From Crossaster papposus (taxonomy: Eukaryota > Echinodermata > Asteroidea > Velatida > Solasteridae), in assembly GCA_037893245.1 (NCBI GenBank), contig JBAIAA010000450.1, positions 186,001 through 250,000 on the forward strand: a DNA stretch of 64,000 bases. Direction: 5' to 3'. Below, piece after piece: positions 10,526 to 20,394 of the stretch. The translations under genes were made by a program, and so were the position numbers. Each line of letters opens with the position of its first letter. The stretch's first letter is position 1. The notes under the pieces were generated by a model. It was given only the letters and a program-made list of their open reading frames with translations. It had not been told where the DNA came from and ran no database searches.

Positions 10526-11253
10526 GTAAACGTATTTTGTTTCTGTATCCATTTCGCTAGAAGATCTTAATTACCCAATATAGTAAAGAACAGTTTGGGT
10601 TAACCGCGCCCTTTTGGCTGATTCCCCGACGTCTGATTAAGGAGTGCTACACAAACATTACATCATATAACAGACTATTTTACCCACTGGGACCTTATTT
10701 TCTGACTAGTCATTAAACCAGTCATGTTTCCGTGCCACTGTGGATAGTTCAAGATATTATTACATTAAGGGACCCCAGACTGTCAATTTTAAATTTTAAG
10801 GCATAATTCCTTTTAAATTTGGGATAACATATAATTCAACTAAAATTATTCAGATTGGTCACATGATACAAGCCACGTTTTGAAGTAGACGTGGTGAGAA
10901 TGAAATTGACATCACGGTGTTTTTTTTCACTTGCCCGATGTCTTCAGTGTATGTCTTCTGTTCCGTTTTCCTCTCTTTTTTTTATAAACTTGTCCCTATA
11001 TTTATCCTGTACACATCATGTGAAAGACACGTCATGCTGGATTGTTTCTGAACCTGCAATTATGAGACACCCACGAGCCACGCCCCTTTCGAACTCCCAA
11101 AATACCCGTGGTGATAGTAATATTGTAACAATATAGACCATCAAAGAATTTACAATTATTATAATTCCTGTTTATCAGTAACGAGATAATTTCCGCAGCA
11201 GCGCAAGCATGTGGTATCTGCATTCACATGTACATACACACATAATACTTCTT
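10526..11253. other. AT-rich spacer, nothing recognised
   Basis: No gene, long repeat or hairpin was recognised between the distal polyadenylation candidate and the SINE. Short open frames here have low-complexity, non-family-like translations. Confidence 0.5.
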
Positions 11254-11556
11254 CATAGGTGGAGGGGGAGTCGGGTTGGTGTAGCGGCTCTTTCCTCGCC
11301 TTCCACCACTATGACCCGGGTTCGAATCCGGCCTGGGCCAATATGTGGATTGGGTTTTCAGTCCCTGCCTGACTCCGTGGGTTTTTCCCCAGGATATTCT
11401 TCTGGGGTTTTCCTCCCACCTCTAAAACTGTAACTTCTTCACATTAATTGTTAAATGAAATAAAAAATTGTTGAATGAAATTTGTTCCCGCCGTGAATAT
11501 GGCCATTGATGCTGGTACGGCGTTAAACCCTAAAACTCACTCACTCATAGGTGGAG
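11254..11556 (+). mobile_element. tRNA-derived SINE with 11-bp target-site duplication
   Basis: The element is bounded by perfect direct repeats CATAGGTGGAG at 11254-11264 and 11546-11556. Its head has an RNA polymerase III B-box (GGGTTCGAATCC near 11319) and an A-box-like GTTGGTGTAGCGG upstream. The body continues with GGATTGGGTTTTCAG and GGGGTTTTCCTCCCACC, and it ends in GGCGTTAAACCC and a CTCACTCACT tail rather than poly-A. A second copy lies on the other strand at 63785-63942. SINEs are non-coding and depend on a LINE for movement. The perfect target duplication suggests a fairly recent insertion (inference). Confidence 0.9.
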
Positions 11557-14154
11557 AAAGGCAATTGTGTCTTGCCCCAAACTATCACCATGTTCTCTAT
11601 ACCCCGAGTCTGTACCATGATGAGTCGAACACCGTAACTACTGGACCACTGCGCCCACTCCTCCACCTGCAGCAAACAGAGTTTGAGCATTCCACTTTCG
11701 TCCATCCGTCCGTCCGTCTGTCTGTCCCTCGACTTTACATGTCTCAGATCACAAGAATGAATTGGAAGCACCTTGCATTTCAACGCGCCCGAGTGGATAA
11801 TTAGCAGCGAGAATCAGCGGCGGTTCAGACCGGCCGTATGGCGTTCCCGACGGCAGGGGGAGTTGGGCGAGCTTTGGTGACCGATACACACGTTCGTGGC
11901 TGGGTGGTAAAAAGGAATCATACGAGTTAATAATAGGAGAAGTTCAGAAATAACTGAAATGGGAGAACAAATAAGGACTGTTTCTGTCATGCTATCCTGG
12001 ATTACTTGATAACAAAACATATGGCAAAGACATCCGAGAGAGGCACATTCACCCAGAAAAAAGGCAATTAATAATTTAATTCAAGTCCAACCTTGGTCAA
12101 ATTAAATATTCATGTAATTACTCATTTGGGCAAATGCTTTCCAAATGTTAGTAACAAATGTTAACAGGCAATTTGTATCTTTCGTTAACCTTGTTCTCAG
12201 TGAGTGCGAAGGAAAACGTTGGTTGGTTTACATGTGGAGTGTCCTTTTGTTTAAAGGCTCGACTACAACTTGCTGTTGTATAATACAACTATTTTTTTAT
12301 GATTTCCGTAATCTATGGGATGGTCGGTTCCGAACTCTAAATACTGCTTAGTGATTTATAGACCGAATTAAAGCTGGCAAATTAAATTCAGGCCCGGTTG
12401 GCCCAGGACAGAAACAAACGAATGGTTTCATCTTTGCTTGATCTCATGTCTCGATGAATGGTTTGGATTCACCGCAGAGGGGTTTTAATCAGAGTCGCAG
12501 TGCAACAAAGATGTAAATATTGACGCGCAATTTTATATACACAACTAAAATGGTGTTTGTTTTTTTGCAGGATAGGGGCAGGGTGAAGGCTATAGGAGGG
12601 GCAAAACAAAATACCGATTTTTCTCAGATTTTTGTGTATTCTCCTGTAGAATTGTTTTGCAATAATGCGCTGCATAATTTTGTAACTGGCATAGGCCTTT
12701 GATGTCAAATGGTGCTGCATTGAGGTATTAAAGCAGCGATACGGGTATACCGTATACAGTATTTTTGCACCTGCGGTCGATCGTTTGAATCCCATTTTAT
12801 ATACTTATTTGGGATATATTACTTCAGATCCTTCTTTTGTTATTTTATTCGAAATATGTTTTTCAATGAAAATATTACATTTTAAGAAAACAAAATGTAT
12901 GAGGACTTAACACACGACGATTGTGGGTCAACGTACATTCTGAAAAGAGTTTAAGAGCGTAAAAATCAGTGCAAATAACGAGACTGGGGAAATATCTGGA
13001 CTCATATTCTGATAAAAAGGTTTCGGATTTGTTTTTGCACCAGCGAGCAAGAGAGCTGAAGCTCCCGTCAAGCGTGTCGTAATCCCCGTCGACCGTATCA
13101 GCTAAATCCGTGCCTCTAGTTCGTCACGACCGGAGGGTAAAACAAATAATAGAGGTTGGGTTAAAGTGAGTCGGCCACGCACTGCCATGCACGGCCCATT
13201 ATGCATTATTACTGGCTCATCAAACTGCTCCGATAACACCATGAGGACATGACTTGTAAGAGATAGAAGTGGGAATAAAACTGCGAAGTTAGTTTTAAGG
13301 GAAAGCAACGCAGTGTTAATCGAGCGCGATGAATAATTAAACGGGCCCGTCCCACTTGGAACGCTCTATACGGCGCTGTACGGGGACGTGAGGTGTTGTG
13401 AGTTCGTGCTCCCTGAGGCAAACACTCATAATTTAGCCTCAAATCACGTTTCTTATTAGATAGATAGAAAGGAATATAAAATAACCTTTTTATAGCTCTA
13501 TACAGAGTGATAAAAAAGACCGGAATGGCTCTTTTTTTCTGTACACTCCTACAAAAAAACCACTAGTTTGAATAGATGAAGAATCTTTCTTGATGGAAAA
13601 TGATACCATGCAAGATCAATGGATTCGGTCCAGTAGTTTTCATCCTAGGGAACCTTTTCTGTGTTGGTGGTCAATTGGACAGTCTTTTTATTTGCTGTTG
13701 CACATCTGTTGAGACAAGCTATATTATGAGCTGGACACCAGTCCGTGCCTCCTTCTAAAGCCACGCCCATCAATTGGCCATTCATCTGTCAAGTCTTTTT
13801 TGGTTCCACGAATTTCAATATAAATATATAAACACCTGATATATAAATATAATCACGTCTAGTTAAAAAGGGATAAGCGTTTAGCATTTAAACACAATCC
13901 TAAACGCGTTAATTGCAAACATGTTTCCAACGTGTTTGAAGCTAAACGTCGTTATGTAGTCACAGGCTCCATGTTTGAATGTACATAATAAGCCACTTGC
14001 GAGTTAAATTTGAATAACATCTGGTACACTGACTTGCTAAAAATATTTGACACATTGAAATGTTAAATTCTCATGAAAAAAAATGTTACTATATATCACG
14101 TGATTCTGGGCAAGCCTTACGCTAGCAACACCAGCTCCGAAATGGTCTAAGAAG
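11557..14154. other. Gene-free spacer
   Basis: It contains a CCGT/CTGT simple repeat near 11700-11729 and otherwise unremarkable AT-rich sequence. The block at about 13050-13440 is GC-richer (CGACCGTATCAGC, ACGGGGACGTGAGG) and might be conserved or exonic, but no domain or splice pair is evident. Confidence 0.4.
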
Positions 14155-14424
14155 CGGACTAATTTCATAAAACTTAAAGCAGAAAAACTAGCTTAGCACA
14201 CAACAAATCTTGCTTAGTAACAACATAGAGCAAGGCTCTATGGTAACAACAAGGTACCAGCCCAAACTCCATGTGCTTTTCATGCTAAGCAAAAAACAGC
14301 TAAATACCAGTCACAAACAATAAACATTACCTGAAAATTTGGTTTGTAAACCTGTTTTTGCCAAGGAAGAATTTGTATGACTAAGCTGATTTGTGTGCTT
14401 ACATGTTTTATGAAAATGGCCCCA
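14155..14424. mobile_element. Fold-back (MITE-like) element, GCTTAGCA family, copy B
   Basis: The left end AATTTCATAAAACTTAAAGC and right end GTTTTATGAAAATGGCCCC are inverted relatives, with inner GCTTAGCACA and TGCTAAGCA words. The interior closely follows the copy at 2311-2555 in the order CCAGCC, TGTGCTTTT, ATGCTAAGC, AATACCAGTC, TTTGCCAAGGAAGAATTT. No open frame of note. Confidence 0.8.
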
Positions 14425-14536
14425 GCAGCTGGTGTCTTTGCGCTATCTCATCTGATATGAACAATGTATTGGTGCTAAGCGTAATACGCAACAAGCAAGA
14501 GTTTGCCTCTGGATAATTCAAATAAAAAAAGGGGAG

Positions 14537-14557
14537 CCCCCCCCCCCCCTCCCCCCC
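14537..14557. repeat. Poly-C tract (C13-T-C7)
   Basis: Thirteen C, one T, then seven C. Confidence 0.9.
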
Positions 14558-15430
14558 GATGCCCATACAAATATATTCCTTTTCTAAATTGCAATTTCTC
14601 TATCATTGTAGAAGCTGTTACAAATTTGTTGAAAGAACATCGATCCTCCCCCAAACAAATATTTTTAATTATTTTTAATTATTTTATTATTAGTTAACTT
14701 TTTTCGAAATATTAAAATATCTGTGGACATTAAAATGCCTTGTAAAGTACCCCCTTAAAAAAGAGGTACACGATTTAATAAACAAGACAACTGATATCCC
14801 ATTTGGAGGGGAAGGGTGGTTTGAAAGAGTGCAATTATGTTTGTTTACAAGAGAACAGAGAAACCTATACAAAGAATTGGCAGTCGTCCATGCATACCAC
14901 ACGAGCCTTTCAAATTTAACAAATAACAAGGAATGTCACCTGTTCCGATTAGACAAAAGAAAAATATGTGAAGTGGTGTTATCCGTATGAACGTGTTTTT
15001 CAATCGTGGATCTCGACGTTTGAATGTGTGGGAGAATGTGAGCTCTGCTATAGGCTCCTACGTGGTCAGATCTACGCTGATGGTGAACTGATGGGACTTG
15101 AGTTTTTATGCTGACGACTGGGAGCAAATGTTTTGAGCAGTTCGTCCTGATAACTTCATCGGCCGTCTTGTGGTCCTGATTGAGTATTTGATGCTGGACC
15201 ACAATGCACACCTGACACGTGGATGACTGCTTGACCAGAATGAAGCTTAATTCTTGAATGCAAGGTCGTATGGAGGTAAGTGTACTACGTGCCGACCAAA
15301 ATTGCTGTCATGCACACGTACATGTTGTTATTTAGTTGTCGAATTAGTCGGCTTCGTGTGAAGAAATGTCAACCTAGCCCTGCAGTCACAAAGTCCAAAC
15401 ATCACCAAACATCACCAAACATTTTGTGTT

Positions 15431-15492
15431 GGGGGCAGGGGGGGAGGGGGGAGGGGGGAGGGGGGAGGGGGGAGGGAGGGGAGGGGGAGGGG
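15431..15492. repeat. G-rich tandem GGGGGGA tract
   Basis: About 60 bases of G-runs of three to seven separated by single A or C, roughly (GGGGGGA)n. Many G-runs with one-base loops meet the sequence rule for G-quadruplex formation. No gene context is seen. Confidence 0.9.
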
Positions 15493-17639
15493 TTACCGTT
15501 TACTTTAACCACTGCTTGCACACGTTTAGGATTTTACGTTCCACCACTAAGACCAAAAACAAAACAATTGCCACAGATTTGCTAAGAATCCTACAAACGC
15601 AAGGCACTACTCATTTACATCACTATTTTTGTGAACTTGAAGGTTCTTTGTACACTATTGTCAAGTGTGTATGTCCTCCACATAGGGGTGTGCGTTTACA
15701 TATATTACGGGAATCGAGTACCCGATTGATATAAAACATATATAATCATTATGATTTTGCACACACCCTAGGGAGTTAGGGTTTTAATTAAAGCAAACCA
15801 ATCTCAAAATTTGAATACCGGAAATTGCTGCTCACATTGTACGTAAAGGTCCGCACGTTAATAGTACCACTGCGTCAATGCAGCAGGATTGAAAAATGTA
15901 CGTTAAAAAGATAAATAATTTATTATTATTTTACCCACTTTTTTAATATAACATTTCCGAACATTCACCCCATTCTGGCTACAAATATATTTTCGAGAAA
16001 TCAACATTTTATGGCGATTTGTTGTTTTTTTTCTTTTTCTGATAGTTAAATGAAAATAAGTATACGTAATTGCTGGTCAACAAATGCAAATCTCCTCCAT
16101 TTTAGCTGTTTCTTACGTAAAAACCTTAACAGCCTGCATGGCAACGACGCAAATGACCGCGACTGAGCATCTGTTTTGCCTTTTTAGCCTCGTTCTCATG
16201 GCGCTTTCCTGCATAGACCCGGCAGGAGTGAATGACACGTAATAGGTTCCCAGCAGTTAAAATTCAGACCTAGATGTTTTGACCCCCTTTCCGCGCTATA
16301 GGCCGACACTATGCATCCATTGTGAACGGGTGTCTTTTTCGTATCTTGATCTCAGAGTATCCACCTCGATCACAAGATGTCTTGTCGGAATCCTAACCAA
16401 GGGCACTCATTGAGGCCAGCATAGGTCAACAAAAGCTTGTTTAGTAATCATCGACGTGGAGTAAAGTACGGTGTCAAGTCTGGGACCTCCATTTCTCAAC
16501 CGTGTCACTGCATAATGCCATGTTTTTTTGTTACGAGTCAAGGTCGGTCGCCAAGTCACACAAAATCCGTGATGCTGGCTGAAGTCGCGAAGTTTCCGTA
16601 ATACGGATTGCGCAATTTAACAGCGAATCTTTATTGATGCGTAAAAACCTGTTTTGTTTAATGTCAACCGCAAAAAAACAAACCAGCAGTAATACCATTG
16701 TAATAGAACGACTAACATAGACAATGGGCGAAAGAAGCAACCAAAATACGGAGGATCTCTGTACGGGAATTCTATAATCTTGCGTGCAAGAAAAGATGCG
16801 TATGGTAAACAGCTTTGTGTCTGGAGATATACCAGCCAGCCGTAGCGACATTATAAACCAAGCCGGCACCAATGCACACAGCCGGCCGTGTTTCTCGGTA
16901 CGAGGCCAGCTAGCCCCGCGGTTCATCGCTCTTGATAGTCGGTCATTGCCACTGAGCTGACTGCTTACCAAGGTCAACCGGCCGGTAGACCCATAAAGGA
17001 CGGGATAGTGAAAAGGGCTGGAGGCTGGGGGATAGGGATGAAGGAATTGGGACGGGTGGGGGAGGGGAAGTTCAAATTGAGTGATACCCGGTGGATAGTT
17101 ACCGGGTAATATAGATAGTGGAGAGATGAGAATAACACATTGTTGGTGCATATACTTTCAATCTGCAGCATGCATGCCAATTGACAGCCTTTGAAATAAC
17201 AAGCACATTACTAACATTCTAGAATACAAAAGTCGTTTAGTAGATTAAAGCATGATTAAAATGGGTCAATAAAGAAACAAAGCAGATTCGAAAGCAGATT
17301 TTTAAATTAAGTTATTTAATAAAAGTAGCAGAAACAATAAAGGGCTATACAAATCAAAATGAAGGTCTAATTTTACTCATGATAAACAGTAATTTGAATG
17401 CAACTTGAAGAACCTACAGCAATCCAACTTTACAACGAATGTCAATCCATTACAAGAAATCTCTATTCATTGTCGCGTTACTGCGTTGGGGTGCAAGACA
17501 GAATGGTATATTGAGACGTATGGTCGCATGCCTATACGCCCTTTAGACAGGACACCCTAACCCTTGCTCATCGCTGCCGAGTAGCTGCGTGGTGCCCCAT
17601 CAACAAACATTCGGATATATACAGCCAGTTGTCAGAGCC

Positions 17640-17690
17640 TCGTTACTGTTTTACGGAGGTCGCAGGTTCAAATACCGCCCTAGCAAAATT
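17640..17690 (+). repeat. Possible degraded SINE/tRNA-like head
   Basis: The B-box-like GGTTCAAATACC sits in GGTCGCAGGTTCAAATACCG, resembling the head of a tRNA-derived SINE. A related word GGTCGCGGGTTCAAGCCCCG occurs at about 49373. No full cloverleaf or target duplication is visible. Confidence 0.3.
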
Positions 17691-17870
17691 CTCTGTTTAA
17701 AGTCTGTGTGTACGGTTTTGGGGGCTGTGGCACCCTGATTAAAGATTTTAAATTATAATTAATAATTGTCTAGCAGTAGCATTGTATTGATTATAAAATT
17801 TCCAAAAAGCTGGCCCACGGGGAGTAATTCATTCATTATGTTCAACTTTTGAATAATTCGGCGGGAAGGA

Positions 17871-17888
17871 GGGGGGGGGGGGGGGGGG
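17871..17888. repeat. Poly-G tract (18)
   Basis: Eighteen consecutive G. Confidence 0.9.
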
Positions 17889-17967
17889 TAGTATGCGCAT
17901 GCGCTTTTGTAACTGCATGCTCAACGCACGTTATAGAGGCCTAATGTAGGTGTACCAGTGAATTTAC

Positions 17968-18006
17968 ACATTGAACATTGAACATTGAACATTGGACGTT
18001 GAACAT
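17968..18006. repeat. (ACATTGA)n heptamer microsatellite
   Basis: Five tandem ACATTGA units, the last two with single changes, followed by a partial unit. Confidence 0.85.
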
Positions 18007-18545
18007 AATAATGAGGACAATATGGTCCATATTGACATATTATCAATAGTCCGAGGTATTTACAAAGCTACAGGTGTCGCTTTGTGTATCTGTCATTGAC
18101 CTAACTTAGCATAAATAAGCTGGTTATGTCACTATAATGAACAATTATAGCCTTTCGTTCAAAACGTATTGTAAAATGGGAGTGCGCAATTTGAGCAAAT
18201 GACAAAAAACTTTTTAAAAAGGTCTGCCAATGTAAACAAGCAAATTTATTAGTTAGAGTACATTTTATTCCTTCAAACAAAAAAGCACGTATACCAACAT
18301 TAACTTATAATTTGATGTATTAAAGGTTTCAGAAACAGTTTTCCGTTTGAGCAATGCGGTCATTGCTACGGAAGACGCCCGCGCAATCAAATCTCCCTCC
18401 TCTGCTGCGATACGAAACAAAAATCCATAGTCCTCTTCCGAAGTCCCTCCATTCTAGTCCCCGCGATCATTCTAGATCGCTGTAGATTCCTCCTCCAGAA
18501 GTGACAGAGTTTCGGGTCCGCCAGCGAGCAAGTCGAAAAGGTTGT

Positions 18546-18574
18546 GGGGGGGGGGGGGGGGGGGGGGGGGGGGG
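18546..18574. repeat. Poly-G tract (29)
   Basis: Twenty-nine consecutive G, the longest homopolymer in the window. Confidence 0.9.
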
Positions 18575-19571
18575 TGATTTGCCGGATTCTACTTCCGGTA
18601 GCACCTCAGCGGGCATTGCCCCAGAACCCCTCGGGGCCCGGTCTGACCCTGACTCCCCTCAATACTCGACGGCGAGCGATCAACAACAACCCTCAGATTT
18701 CAATGTCATTAATAACGACTCGGGATAAAACTCCTGGCTTGGTTGATTGGTTTGCCCATCTCGGTCCCCTGGCTAGCTTGGCTGCCTGCCTTGCCCATCC
18801 GATCGCTGATTATAACCCGGTGGAGAGAGAGGTTTCTTAACAATGTTTGTTAATCGTTGAAAGAAGAAATTGAAGTGCTGTGGTTGTAGAATATTTGTTA
18901 AATAAAAAAGGGAAAAACATTATACGATACAAATATTCTACCTTTTAAAATTAAAAAAAATTGCCAATATATTACATGAACTCTCGGAACAGCTCAGTTG
19001 AAAGTGAGACGCATATAACATACTTCAATTATTTAAATATATTTGTATGTAATACCTTGGCAACTTATAGAGATAGTAAGACGCGCAAAAATATCTTCAA
19101 CCAGTGCATTCTCTTATTTGTATGAGGACTTTCTTGAAAACAGCCTTATTGTTTGTAAATTTTAGTGGGCGAATGTTGCCTTTCTAAAAAATGCTTCCGA
19201 TACTGATTTATAATTTGAGAATCTCACAATTTTGTATAACCGGAATGACCATCTCATTGTTTGCAGTTAAACTTAATATAGAAAATTGAATTTCTTTATA
19301 TAATTGGTTCTGTTTTGGTATGCAGTATCGGAAAAAGGTAATTATAATCTCGCATTTTAGGAAGCTTGTAGTACTTGTGAAGGAGACGTCCAGGTACCAA
19401 TTAACCATTGGTGGTCGTTGGTGTGAGATATGCCCCGAATCAAAGTTTTATAGATAACATGTTTTGCAGTGTTTAGGCCTGCACCAAAGTAAACAATGGA
19501 AGAAAAAAAAGCACCCGAAAACGTTGAGTAAAGTGATATTTATGTGATTGTCGTGTGATTTCTTGCACTTT

Positions 19572-19655
19572 GACTTTTCTTATTAGACATGGAATAATGC
19601 AACCCTTCTTAAAGACTTTTCTTTTTAGACATGGAATAATGCAAATCTTGTTAAA
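19572..19655. repeat. Direct tandem duplication, two 42-bp units
   Basis: GACTTTTCTTATTAGACATG at 19572 and GACTTTTCTTTTTAGACATG at 19614 begin two adjacent copies that share GGAATAATGCAA and end in TTAAA. They differ at a few positions. A local duplication. Confidence 0.85.
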
Positions 19656-19876
19656 GTTGTGAGGTACTTGATAAGGTCTAACTAAACAAATCGCTTACAG
19701 TAATGGGGTAACGATTCTTTGCTCTCCTTTAGTTTCGGGATAATACAACAGAATGTCCAATAGAAGATAGTATATCTGTACCGCAGTGCCCGCAAGTTCG
19801 TGAAATATGGTAAGAATTTTCCTTCCTTTTTTAGAATCGTACGAAACTGTTTCAGGACACGTTTCTCACTTCAGCT

Positions 19877-20394
19877 ACTCGTACTTAAGACTTATATCTC
19901 CTATACGTACGACTTATATCTCATATACGTACGACTTAGGAAGTCTAAGTCAAGTTATCACATTTATTCACCTTTTATAACTGGTCGGCAATAGCCATAT
20001 ACAAAGCAGGCGAACAACTTTGGGCTTTTTCGAAACCTTTGCTTCGACTTCGGCTTCGCCTTCGAATTCCGAATCAATGAGAAGCAAATAGAAATTAAAG
20101 CAAATAGAAATTAAAGCAAATGAAAATAGTCTAATTTTTGGGTTCATATCAATCAATTGAATGTTTCTGAAGCACAACAGGCATCAAAATATGTCTGGGA
20201 ATCTCGCAGTTGGAAATCTAAAATTGCCTTAAGCCAAAGACGAAGACGAAGCCAGGGATTCAAAAAATCCCGTAATTGTGCAGCTGTTACCCCGACTTCT
20301 TCCGGTATAAGTCGTACGTACGACATAATTATATGTCTTACGTACGACATAAGTCGTACGTACGACATACGACTTATAAATAGTACGTACGAGT
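19877..20394. mobile_element. Fold-back element with repeated TACGTACGACTTAT arms
   Basis: It begins ACTCGTACTTAAGACTTAT and ends ATAAATAGTACGTACGAGT, which are inverted counterparts. The left arm has two TATACGTACGACTTATAT-like units. The right arm has four related CGTACGACATA units in inverted sense. Inside, TTTGCTTCGACTTCGGCTTC (left) pairs imperfectly with AAGACGAAGACGAAGCCAGG (right). A GCAAATAGAAATTAAA tandem pair lies near 20092-20125. No transposase frame is seen. The structure resembles Foldback-type elements. Confidence 0.7.

Larger units (their letters stand above)
14425..17870. other. Gene-free spacer with G-rich tract
   Basis: It holds C13-T-C7 (14537-14557), the G-rich block at 15431-15492, a short CATCACCAAA triplication near 15402-15420, and a more GC-rich stretch at about 16500-17000. 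A 206-codon minus-strand open frame at 16531-17151 lies in the latter, but its translation shows no family features. Confidence 0.4.
17889..19571. other. Gene-free spacer
   Basis: It holds a heptamer microsatellite (17968-18006), a 29-base poly-G (18546-18574), and a GC-richer unique-looking block at about 18350-18840. The rest is AT-rich with nothing recognised. Confidence 0.4.

Noticed and set aside
11265..11340. tRNA gene at the SINE head
   Set aside because: The promoter boxes are present, but the region is embedded in a 303-bp unit with target duplications and has a second copy, so it is a SINE.
16531..17151. 206-codon minus-strand open frame
   Set aside because: No recognisable domain, no splice or promoter context, and a composition typical of translated non-coding DNA. 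Its length alone is not convincing in a 64-kb window.
18501..18840. Glycine-rich 75- and 98-codon frames
   Set aside because: The glycine run comes from the 29-base poly-G; frames on each side of it are not supported by any domain.
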